A DNA stretch of 12,508 bases from an uncultured Rhodanobacteraceae bacterium (GTDB taxonomy: Bacteria; Pseudomonadota; Gammaproteobacteria; Xanthomonadales; Ahniellaceae): positions 1 through 12,508 of the forward strand of contig CALMWD010000399.1 of assembly GCA_937873105.1 (NCBI GenBank), written 5' to 3'. A program made the translations under genes and the position numbers. The notes beneath the pieces were generated by a model. It was not told the origin of the DNA and did not search any database. It saw nothing but the letters and a program-made list of their open reading frames with translations. Below, piece by piece: positions 1 to 6,215 of this stretch. Every line of letters starts with the position of its first letter. Position 1 is the stretch's first letter.

Positions 1-1041
1 GTGGGCATCGGCGAATCCGGCCGCACCCGCCGCGGCCAGCGCGCCGGCGTCGCCGAACCAATGCGCCAGCACCGCGGCAAGGAAAAGGATGCCCGACACC
101 AAGGCGACGAAGACCAGGGCATGGGTGGGCTGGAAGGGGCGGCCCTTCAGCGCCGGTGTTTCCTCGCGCCCGTCGCGCCAGGCCGCGAAGCCCGAAAACC
201 CGGCGGAGACCATCGCCGTCAGGCCGGCGGCGGCCAGGGGCAGGGCGAGCGTCCGCAGCAGTTCCGGCGACAAGGCGCCCAGCACCAGGGCCAGCTGCAG
301 GATCGTGGCCACGTTCGCGAGCGTGCTCGCGGCGACGCAGGACGGGCGATGCTCCGGGTGCTGTTTGGCGCGGCTGCCCATGGCGCCGATGGTCGCAGTG
401 GCGGACACGAAGCCGCCGGCGAAGCCCGACAGCGGCAGGCCGAGCCGGGTGCCGAGCGCGCGCTGGGCGACGTAGCCCAGCGCATTGATGGCCATGACCA
501 GCACGACCAGGCGCCACAACTTGTACGGATTGAACACATGCCAGGGGTCGACGGCGCGGTCCGGCAGCAGCGGCAGCACGATCAGGGCCGAGGCGATCAG
601 CAGCAGGCCGTCATGCAGTTCCTGCGGCGTCAGCACTTCGCGCGTGAACGCGTGCAGGCGCGACTTCAGCGCCAGGATCAGGGCCACGCCCACCCCCAGC
701 CCACCCGCCAGCTCGCGCTGGTGCATGGCCAGCACGCCGAGCAGGAAGGCCACGAACATCGCGATTTCGGTGGTCAGGCCCGGGTCGATCTCGCGCGAGC
801 GGTGATAACTCGCCAGCGCTGACAGACCCACGAAGGCGGCGCCGACCGCGGTCAACGCGGTGCCCAGCAAGGTGCCGACCGCGCCCGCGAGCGAGATCAG
901 CACGAAGGTGCGCACACCGGCGACGATGTGCGCGGGATCCGCACCCTTGCGCTGTTCGCGCTCGATGCCGATCAGCAGGCCGACGCCGAGCGCAACGGCC
1001 AGCCCGGTCAGCACATGGTTGTCGGCAAGTTCGAAGGACAT
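1..1041 (-). CDS. MgtC/SapB-DUF4010 family integral membrane protein (3' end outside window)
   Basis: The frame is open from an ATG at 1041 to the left edge, giving 347 codons of an incomplete protein. Residues 10-26 form a hydrophobic helix followed by IGIEREQRKG (about 24-33), the conserved start of the MgtC/SapB N-terminal domain. A second half from about residue 170 consists of hydrophobic helices with small-residue-rich segments such as SGFAGGFVSATATIGAMG, typical of DUF4010. The visible end, GFADAH, matches the region of DUF4010 proteins that leads into the last helices. Family members are about 400-430 residues, so I infer that 60-80 residues are missing. The proteins are inner-membrane and their transport function is unproven. 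The start has only a weak upstream AGG. The gene lies 39 bp after sirB2 on the same strand and may be read through from it. Family assignment is from recalled motifs. Confidence 0.85.
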   Translation of the reverse strand, partial: MSFELADNHVLTGLAVALGVGLLIGIEREQRKGADPAHIVAGVRTFVLISLAGAVGTLLGTALTAVGAAFVGLSALASYHRSREIDPGLTTEIAMFVAFLLGVLAMHQRELAGGLGVGVALILALKSRLHAFTREVLTPQELHDGLLLIASALIVLPLLPDRAVDPWHVFNPYKLWRLVVLVMAINALGYVAQRALGTRLGLPLSGFAGGFVSATATIGAMGSRAKQHPEHRPSCVAASTLANVATILQLALVLGALSPELLRTLALPLAAAGLTAMVSAGFSGFAAWRDGREETPALKGRPFQPTHALVFVALVSGILFLAAVLAHWFGDAGALAAAGAAGFADAH

Positions 1042-1080
1042 GCGGCTAGCCTGCGCAATCGCGCCGCGCGATGCAAGCCG

Positions 1081-1482
1081 TCAGCGGAACAGGGAAGCGA
1101 ACGGTCCCGCCCAGTGGTGGGCGCGGGCGATGGCGAACATCATCGCGAAGGTCAGGCAGGCGGCGACGAAGGCGAGGATCTGGGCCTGGCGCGTCTTCGC
1201 GCGCTTCAGCGCGAGCACGCCGAGCACGATGTAGGCAACCAGCAGCAACACCTTGGCGGTCAGCCAGTGGTGCACGAACGGGTACTGGTGCAGCATCGTC
1301 GCCAGCATCAGCGCCGCGGTCAGCAGCACGGTGTCCACCGTGTAGCTGGTGTAGCGCAATGCCGCGTGGTTGGTGAACCTGGAGCGGGCCAGCATCAGAA
1401 GGCCGCGCAGGAAGAAGATCGCGAAGCTCAGGCCGATGGCGTGCACGTGCACGGCCTTGATCTGCGGGTAATAGGCGATCAT
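1081..1482 (-). CDS. sirB2: SirB2 family small integral membrane protein
   Basis: The product has 133 residues and four predicted membrane helices (about 13-31, 46-63, 71-90, 97-115). It begins MIAYYPQIKAVHVHAIGLS; the Y-x-x-I-K-x-x-H-x-x-x-x-x-L-S pattern and the HWLTAKVLLL segment are characteristic of SirB2 (Pfam SirB). The frame stays open another 37 codons upstream, but that extension is hydrophilic, crosses the terminator hairpin at 1504-1532 and is unlike the family, so I chose the ATG at 1482. The function of SirB2 is not established; the name comes from a Salmonella invasion-regulator locus. The gene follows norB by 67 bp, with an intrinsic terminator in between. It may depend on readthrough or have its own promoter. 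I see no strong Shine-Dalgarno, only GGA about 9 bases upstream. Confidence 0.85.
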   Translation of the reverse strand: MIAYYPQIKAVHVHAIGLSFAIFFLRGLLMLARSRFTNHAALRYTSYTVDTVLLTAALMLATMLHQYPFVHHWLTAKVLLLVAYIVLGVLALKRAKTRQAQILAFVAACLTFAMMFAIARAHHWAGPFASLFR

Positions 1483-1493
1483 GCGGAATCCAT

Positions 1494-1532
1494 CAAAAGA
1501 AGCGGGGCCGGACGCGGCAGCGTACCGGCCCC
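1494..1532 (-). terminator. Rho-independent terminator after norB
   Basis: On the minus strand an 8-bp stem GGGGCCGG/CCGGCCCC (arms 1525-1532 and 1504-1511) encloses a second 4-bp stem ACGC/GCGT with a tetraloop and one unpaired base. It is followed by the T-rich run CTTCTTTTG (about 1494-1502). It begins 18 bp after the norB stop codon, as expected for an intrinsic terminator. It would end or reduce transcription before sirB2, whose start is 11 bp further on. Confidence 0.75.
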
Positions 1533-1549
1533 GTGTGGAGAACGACAAC

Positions 1550-3826
1550 TCAGCTGCGTGCGGCTTCGCCGTCTTCGATCGCAAGCGGCGCATTGCGCGG
1601 CGCCACCCAGAGGCGGAACACGAACCAGGCCAGGATCAGCGCGCCGACCGAGAAGATCGTGTCGCCCGGCACGCGCAGCCAGACCAGCAGGTCGAAGATC
1701 GGCTTGCCCATGAACTCCGCCGAACGCGCATACCAGTAACCGTTCTCGAGCGCGGCATTGAGCTGCAGCAGGCCCATCGGCAGCAGGGTCAGCAGGGCCA
1801 TCAGGCTCAGGCCGATGTTCAGCGTCCAGAAGCTGGCGCGCAGGCGGCCTTCGTTCCAGATCGCGTCCGGCTTCAGGCAGCGGATCGAGAACAGCATCAG
1901 GCCGATGCCGAGCATGCCGTACACGCCGAACAGCGCGGTGTGGCCATGCAGCGGCGTCAGGTTCAGGCCCTGCATGTAGTACAGCGCCAGCGGCGTGTTG
2001 ATCAGGAAGCCGAACAGGCCGGCACCGACCAGGTTCCAGAACGAGACCGCGATGAAGAACATGATCGGCCAGCGGTAACGCGCCATCCACGGCGTCGCCT
2101 GGCTGTGCATGTAGGTCTCGTAGGCTTCGATGCCGATGAAGGCCAGCGGCACCACTTCCAGGGCCGAGAACGAGGCGCCGAGCGCGACCACGCCCGTCGT
2201 CGTGCCGGTGAAGTAGAGGTGATGGAACGTGCCGAGCACGCCGCCCGAGAGGAAAATGATGGTCGCGAACAGCACGTTCGCCGTCGCCGAGCTGCCGCGC
2301 ACCAGGCCGAGCTTGACGAACAGGAAGCTCATCACCGCGACCGCGAACACCTCGAAGAAGCCTTCCACCCACAGGTGCACGACCCACCAGCGCCAGTACT
2401 CGACGTCCGAGATGTGCGTGTGTTCGCCCCACATCAGGCCGGCTGCGTAGAACAGGCCGATGGCCACCGTGGACAGGAACTGCAGGCCGACGATCGAGCT
2501 CATCTCGTCGCGGCGCTTCAGCGCCGGCCACAGGGCGCGGCCCATCAGCGCCAGCCACAGCATCAGGCCGACGAACAGGAAGATCTGCCAGAAGCGGCCG
2601 ATGTCGACGTACTCCCAGCCCTGGTGACCGAACCAGAAGTTGTGGGCCAGGCCCATCTTCTGCATCACCGCGAACCATTGGCCGACGAAGGCGCCGACGA
2701 CGATGATCAGCAGGCAGACGAACAGGAAGTTGACGCCGGCGCGCTGGAACTTCGGTTCATGCCCGGAGATCGCCGGCGCGATGAACAAGCCGGTGCCGAG
2801 CCAGGCCGTGGCGATCCACAGCACCGCCAGCTGCGTGTGCCAGCTGCGCGTGAGCGAATACGGCAGGTACTCGGCCAGCTGGATCCCGTAGAACTCCTGG
2901 CCTTCGACCTGGTAGTGCGCGGTGGTCGCGCCGAGGAAGATCTGCACCAGGAACAGCGCCAGCACGACCCAGAAATACTTGGCCGTGGCCTTCATCGACG
3001 GCGTCAGCACCAGGCTGCGCAGCGGGTCGGTGGCCGGCGGCGGCGGCGCCTTGTCCTTGCCGTGGTAGACGGCGTAGTGCCAGCCGAGCAGTCCGATGCC
3101 GGCGATCAGGAAGAGCACGCTGAACACCGTCCACATGAAGTTGCTCGACGTCGGCGCGTTGCCGACCAGCGGCTCGTACGGCCAGTTGTTCGTGTACGAG
3201 GCTTCGCCCGGCGTGCGTTCGGTGACCGCGGCCCACGAGGTCCAGAAGAAGAATGCGGCGAGCTGGCGACGGTGCTCCGGCGTGTCGACCGTGTTGTTCT
3301 TCATCGCGTAGGTTTCGCGCAACGCGGCGGTGTCGGCGGCGTCGCCGAACAGGCTGACGTAGTGCGACTGCACCTCGGCGATGGCCTGCGCGCGTTCGGC
3401 CGGCACGGTGATCGTCTTCGCGTTCCCGTCCCAGGTATTGCGGCGGATGTCCGGCTTCAGTTCGGCTTCGAGCCGAGCCCGATCGCCCGCGCCGAGTTCG
3501 GCATAGGGCTTGCCGTACGCCTGCTGCGCCCGCAGGTCGAGCCAGGCCACCGCTTCGCGATGCAGCCAGTCGGCGCTCCAGTCCGGCGCGACCAGGGCGC
3601 CATGGCCCCAGATCGAGCCGAGCTGCTGGCCGCCGAAGCTCTGCCAAACGGTGCGGCCGGTCTCGATGTCGGCGCGCGTGAACACGGTCTCGCCGTTGTC
3701 GGCGACGACCGCCTCGGGCATGGGCGGCGCGGCGCGATGGATCTCGCCGCCCATGTACAGCAACACGGAGAAGGAGGCGACCAGCAAGGCCCCCAATCCC
3801 CACCACAACCGTCGTGTTTGACTCAT
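1550..3826 (-). CDS. norB: Quinol-dependent nitric oxide reductase (qNOR)
   Basis: This 758-residue inner-membrane enzyme reduces two NO to N2O with quinol electrons, in denitrification or NO detoxification. It has an N-terminal anchor helix (about 8-26), a soluble region facing the periplasm (about 30-225), then the heme-copper-oxidase-like helix bundle. Expected metal ligands are present: H330 (WHTQLAVLW) and H629 for heme b, H627 (LHGHT) for heme b3, and H484 (VVHLWVEGFF), H535 and H536 (FHHLYF) for the non-heme iron. Conserved glutamates E488 and E557 are also present. There is no CxxCH motif, so this is the single-subunit quinol type and not the cytochrome c-dependent NorBC catalytic subunit. 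Length fits qNOR (about 750-790). The start is supported by AGGAG seven bases before the ATG. fnr lies immediately upstream, and an FNR-like palindrome at 3881-3894 suggests oxygen- or NO-responsive control. Confidence 0.97.
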   Translation of the reverse strand: MSQTRRLWWGLGALLVASFSVLLYMGGEIHRAAPPMPEAVVADNGETVFTRADIETGRTVWQSFGGQQLGSIWGHGALVAPDWSADWLHREAVAWLDLRAQQAYGKPYAELGAGDRARLEAELKPDIRRNTWDGNAKTITVPAERAQAIAEVQSHYVSLFGDAADTAALRETYAMKNNTVDTPEHRRQLAAFFFWTSWAAVTERTPGEASYTNNWPYEPLVGNAPTSSNFMWTVFSVLFLIAGIGLLGWHYAVYHGKDKAPPPPATDPLRSLVLTPSMKATAKYFWVVLALFLVQIFLGATTAHYQVEGQEFYGIQLAEYLPYSLTRSWHTQLAVLWIATAWLGTGLFIAPAISGHEPKFQRAGVNFLFVCLLIIVVGAFVGQWFAVMQKMGLAHNFWFGHQGWEYVDIGRFWQIFLFVGLMLWLALMGRALWPALKRRDEMSSIVGLQFLSTVAIGLFYAAGLMWGEHTHISDVEYWRWWVVHLWVEGFFEVFAVAVMSFLFVKLGLVRGSSATANVLFATIIFLSGGVLGTFHHLYFTGTTTGVVALGASFSALEVVPLAFIGIEAYETYMHSQATPWMARYRWPIMFFIAVSFWNLVGAGLFGFLINTPLALYYMQGLNLTPLHGHTALFGVYGMLGIGLMLFSIRCLKPDAIWNEGRLRASFWTLNIGLSLMALLTLLPMGLLQLNAALENGYWYARSAEFMGKPIFDLLVWLRVPGDTIFSVGALILAWFVFRLWVAPRNAPLAIEDGEAARS

Positions 3827-3880
3827 GACACTTCTCCTGCAAGTTGATGGTCATGCTCGTCGCGGCGCGACCGCTCCGCC

Positions 3881-3894
3881 CTGATCGAGGTCAG
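3881..3894 (-). promoter_or_regulatory. Candidate FNR/DNR-type operator upstream of norB
   Basis: On the minus strand this reads CTGACCTCGATCAG, a palindrome with the CRP/FNR-superfamily core TGA-N6-TCA. It matches the TTGAT-N4-ATCAA consensus at 7 of 10 positions. Its centre is 61.5 bp before the norB ATG. Activation from -41.5 would therefore put the transcript start near 3846, with a leader of about 20 bases that carries the AGGAG site. The corresponding -10 (GAGCAT, 3858-3853) is poor. I saw no convincing sigma54 -24/-12 element of the kind used by NorR-controlled norB genes. Confidence 0.4.
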
Positions 3895-3912
3895 ACAATC
3901 GCGATCCGCCGG

Positions 3913-4668
3913 CTACTGCTGCAGCACGCAACGCGCCAGATGCTTCAGCCGCTCCGGCGAACGCAGATGCACTTCGCGCTTGTCAACCTCGATCAGGCCA
4001 TCGTCCTGGAAGCGGCGCAGCACGCGGCTGACGGTTTCCGGGGCGAGGCGCAGGTAGTTGGCGATGTCCGAGCGCGGCATCATCAGGTGCAGCCGGGTGG
4101 CCGAATAACCCCGCTCCGCGAAGCGATCGGACAGGTTGAGCAGGAAGGCGGCGAGGCGTTCGTCGGCGCTGTAGTCGCCCCCGAGCAGGGCGGCGTTGAC
4201 GATGTCCTTGCTCATCAGCCGGAACAGGGTTTCCTGGATGCCGGGCAGGCGCGTCGCCAGCACGCTCAGCTGCGGGAACGAGAATCGGCACAGGGTGACC
4301 GTGTCGAGCGCGACCGCGTCGCAGGGATACCGCGCGGTGTACAGCCCGTTCAGGCCGATCAGTTCGCCGGGCAGGAAGAAACCGAGGATCTGCTCGCGCC
4401 CCTGCTCGTCGATGCGCCGGGTCTTGACCATGCCGGCGCGCACCGCGTAGATCGCCGCGAACGGCTCGCCGTGGCGGAACACTTCCTCGCCGGCATGCAT
4501 GGGCGCGGTGTGTTCGACCAGGCAGTGCAGGTCTTCCAGCGCGCGCTTGTCGTAGCCGTCGGTCAGGCAGACGCGGCCGAAGGCGCAGGTGGTGCAGAAG
4601 CGCTGGATGTCGCCATCGCCCTGGTCCTGCGGGCTCGGCCAGCGCAGGACGCCGCCCTGCGGGCTCAT
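3913..4668 (-). CDS. fnr: FNR/Anr-type oxygen-sensing transcription regulator
   Basis: This 251-residue cytoplasmic regulator belongs to the CRP/FNR superfamily. All four cysteines that bind the [4Fe-4S] cluster in E. coli FNR are present: C25, C28 and C34 in C-x2-C-x5-C spacing, plus C127 in TVTLC, which aligns with E. coli C122. A cyclic-nucleotide-like beta-roll spans about 45-135 (EQILGFFLPGELIGL). It is followed by the dimer helix and a winged helix-turn-helix (about 198-222). The recognition helix carries PETVSR (E211, S214, R215), the FNR-type residues that read TTGAT half-sites. It should therefore be a genuine oxygen-responsive FNR/Anr and not a cluster-less DNR. The ATG lies 3 bp after the hemN stop codon with only a weak ribosome site, so translational coupling within a hemN-fnr operon is likely. 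hemN next to fnr/anr also occurs in Pseudomonas. norB is the next gene downstream. Confidence 0.95.
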   Translation of the reverse strand: MSPQGGVLRWPSPQDQGDGDIQRFCTTCAFGRVCLTDGYDKRALEDLHCLVEHTAPMHAGEEVFRHGEPFAAIYAVRAGMVKTRRIDEQGREQILGFFLPGELIGLNGLYTARYPCDAVALDTVTLCRFSFPQLSVLATRLPGIQETLFRLMSKDIVNAALLGGDYSADERLAAFLLNLSDRFAERGYSATRLHLMMPRSDIANYLRLAPETVSRVLRRFQDDGLIEVDKREVHLRSPERLKHLARCVLQQ

Positions 4669-4671
4669 GGC

Positions 4672-6066
4672 TTACACCACGCGCGAATACTTGTGCGGAA
4701 TGACCTGCGCCTTGTGCAGGTGGCGGTCGAAACACATCGCGACGACGCGCATGAGCAATCGGCCGCGCGGGGTGATTTCGATGCAATCGGGCTTGAGGTT
4801 GACGAGTCCATCGGCGGCCAGTGGTGCAAGACGTCCCAATTCTGCCGCGAAATACTCGTCGAAGACGAGGTCATGGCGCCGGCCGAAGGCATTTTTTTCC
4901 AGTTTGCAGTGGCACATCAGGCTCTGGATGGCGTCGGCGATGATGCGATCCTGGGCCGTCAGCTCGTAGCCGCGAACGATCGGGAGGTGGCCCGACAGCA
5001 GGGCCGTGTAGTACGCCGGCAGCTCCTTGGCGTTCTGCACGTAGGCGTTGCCGACCTTGCCGATCGAGCTCATGCCGAGGCCGACCAGGTCGCATTCGGC
5101 CCGGGTCGAGTAGCCCTGGAAGTTGCGATGCAGCCCGCCGCGCTCCTGGGCGCGCACCAGTTCGTCGTCGGGCAGGGCGAAATGGTCCATGCCGATGTAG
5201 ACGTAGCCGGCGCCGGTCAGCTTGTCGATGGCCAGCGCGAGCAGGCCGAGCTTGTCCTCGGCGCTGGGCAGGTCCTCGACCCGGATCTGGTTCTGCGCCT
5301 TGAAGTGGCTCGGCAGGTGCGCGTAGCTGTAGGCGGCAATGCGGTCGGGGCGCATGCCGATCACGGTGTCCAGCGTCTGCGCGAAGGCGGTTTCGTTCTG
5401 CTTGGGCAGGCCGTAGATCAGGTCGACGTTGACCGAACGCATGCCGTTCGCGCGCGCCGCCTCGATCAGCTCGGCGGTCTGCGCCACCGACTGGATGCGG
5501 TTCACCGCCTTCTGCACCTCGGGATCGAAGTCCTGGATGCCGAGGCTGATGCGGTTGACGCCGGCGGCGGCGATGTCGGCGACCATCTGGGCGTCGCCGT
5601 GGCGCGGGTCGAGTTCCACCGAGAATTCGCGGCTCGGGTCGGGGTCGAAGCTGAAGGCCGATTCCAGCTTGGCCATGATCGCGAGGATGCCCTCGGCGCC
5701 GAGGAAGTTCGGCGTGCCGCCGCCGAAATGGATCTGCGTGAGCAGGCGGTCGCGGTCGAACAGCCGGACCTGGAGGTCGATCTCGATCGCCAGGCGTTCG
5801 ATGTATTCGCGCCCGCGCGCCGGATTGCGCGCGATGATGCGGGTGCAGCCGCAGTAGTAGCAGGCGCTGTGGCAGAACGGCACGTGCACGTAGGCCGACA
5901 GCGGGCTCGGCACCGGATCGTCGTTGCTGGCGCGGGCGTGGCGACGGTAGTCGGCCTCGCCGAAGCGCGCGTCGAAATGCGGCGCGGTGGGATACGAGGT
6001 GTAGCGCGGACCGGGGCCATCGTAGCGGCGCAGCAGTTCGCGATCGAAGACGGGGATGACGGACAC
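4672..6066 (-). CDS. hemN: Oxygen-independent coproporphyrinogen III oxidase (radical SAM)
   Basis: This 464-residue cytoplasmic enzyme oxidatively decarboxylates coproporphyrinogen III to protoporphyrinogen IX without oxygen, for heme synthesis under low oxygen. The early GPRYTSYPTA motif (about 19-28) is diagnostic for true HemN and not HemW. The cluster motif is C65-x3-C69-x2-C72-x-C74, the HemN CxxxCxxCxC pattern. GGGTP (115-119), the DLIYGLPKQ segment, GMDHFA, HRNFQGY and the C-terminal SRVV also match E. coli HemN (457 residues). I chose the GTG at 6066 because AGGGAG lies six bases upstream and the product then begins MSV as in E. coli. The frame runs on to 6333, but that extension would cross the promoter region and overlap pgk. 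A run of seven A within the gene (4892-4898 on the other strand) is unusual for such GC-rich coding DNA. An FNR box at 6118-6131 probably drives the gene. Confidence 0.97.
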   Translation of the reverse strand: MSVIPVFDRELLRRYDGPGPRYTSYPTAPHFDARFGEADYRRHARASNDDPVPSPLSAYVHVPFCHSACYYCGCTRIIARNPARGREYIERLAIEIDLQVRLFDRDRLLTQIHFGGGTPNFLGAEGILAIMAKLESAFSFDPDPSREFSVELDPRHGDAQMVADIAAAGVNRISLGIQDFDPEVQKAVNRIQSVAQTAELIEAARANGMRSVNVDLIYGLPKQNETAFAQTLDTVIGMRPDRIAAYSYAHLPSHFKAQNQIRVEDLPSAEDKLGLLALAIDKLTGAGYVYIGMDHFALPDDELVRAQERGGLHRNFQGYSTRAECDLVGLGMSSIGKVGNAYVQNAKELPAYYTALLSGHLPIVRGYELTAQDRIIADAIQSLMCHCKLEKNAFGRRHDLVFDEYFAAELGRLAPLAADGLVNLKPDCIEITPRGRLLMRVVAMCFDRHLHKAQVIPHKYSRVV

Positions 6067-6089
6067 GGGAAGCTCCCTAAGTGGCCGCA

Positions 6090-6095
6090 AGCCTA
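6090..6095 (-). promoter_or_regulatory. Candidate -10 element of the FNR-dependent hemN promoter
   Basis: On the minus strand this reads TAGGCT, three of six matches to TATAAT. Its predicted start point, about 6083, lies exactly 41.5 bp from the centre of the FNR box. The leader would be about 17 bases and would include AGGGAG (6078-6073). The support is the geometry, not the sequence match. Confidence 0.4.
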
Positions 6096-6117
6096 CGCCC
6101 TTGCCGCCGGGCGGGTT

Positions 6118-6131
6118 TTGATCCGGGTCAA
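6118..6131. promoter_or_regulatory. FNR/Anr binding site between hemN and pgk
   Basis: The sequence TTGATCCGGGTCAA matches the FNR consensus TTGAT-N4-ATCAA at 9 of 10 positions. It lies 58.5 bp (centre) before the hemN start codon and fits a class II activator site at -41.5. The recognition helix encoded by the fnr gene of this operon has the residues expected to read this site. The site is also about 67 bp upstream of the predicted pgk start point, so an effect on pgk is possible but less likely. Confidence 0.85.
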
Positions 6132-6154
6132 GTCCCGGCTTCGCCCGGATTTTT
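6121..6154 (+). terminator. Terminator-like hairpin overlapping the FNR box
   Basis: ATCCGGG (6121-6127) pairs with CCCGGAT (6144-6150), and the right arm runs into five T (6150-6154). This looks like an intrinsic terminator for plus-strand transcripts. The left arm uses the second part of the FNR box. No plus-strand gene lies upstream, so its role could be to block antisense or readthrough RNA from entering pgk. It could also be fortuitous. An alternative inner CCGG-CTTCGC-CCGG pairing exists. Confidence 0.35.
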
Positions 6155-6156
6155 CG

Positions 6157-6185
6157 TTGCAGTGCCGCAGGCTTGCGGTTGTAAT
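6157..6185 (+). promoter_or_regulatory. Candidate sigma70 promoter of pgk
   Basis: TTGCAG (6157-6162) and TGTAAT (6180-6185) are separated by the ideal 17 bp. The -10 matches 5 of 6 and the -35 matches 3 of 6 consensus positions. The transcript would start near 6192, leaving a leader of about 24 bases that contains GGAG (6206-6209) before the pgk ATG. Confidence 0.55.
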
Positions 6186-6215
6186 GCGCGCCTTCCAATG
6201 TTTCCGGAGTGTGCC

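Larger units (their letters stand above)
6085..6178. repeat. 10-bp inverted repeat spanning the hemN/pgk promoter region
   Basis: CCGCAAGCCT (6085-6094) and its exact reverse complement AGGCTTGCGG (6169-6178) flank the FNR box, separated by 74 bp. The left arm overlaps the proposed hemN -10. The right arm lies in the spacer of the proposed pgk promoter and is itself part of a small hairpin, CCGCA-GGCT-TGCGG (6165-6178). Whether it binds anything is unknown; in GC-rich DNA a chance match is possible. Confidence 0.35.

Noticed and set aside
485..498. TTGATGGCCATGAC resembling an FNR box
   Set aside because: It lies in the middle of the DUF4010 coding sequence with no promoter context; a chance match of 8 of 10 positions.
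1..822. Plus-strand open frame at the left edge
   Set aside because: The minus-strand frame encodes a coherent MgtC/SapB-DUF4010 membrane protein; the plus frame is Q/R/G-rich with no family resemblance.
1481..3847. Open frame of 788 codons on the plus strand opposite norB
   Set aside because: Its composition is rich in R, Q, H, A and E with no recognisable domain, as expected of an antisense frame in GC-rich DNA. norB on the other strand has all family motifs and a good ribosome site.
3844..3857. TTGATGGTCATGCT as a second FNR site for norB
   Set aside because: Only one half-site matches, and it lies about 20 bases from the start codon, too close to activate norB.
3859..3871. Short hairpin GTCGC-GGC-GCGAC between fnr and norB
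   Set aside because: Only 5 bp with no T run, so not a terminator; common by chance in GC-rich DNA.
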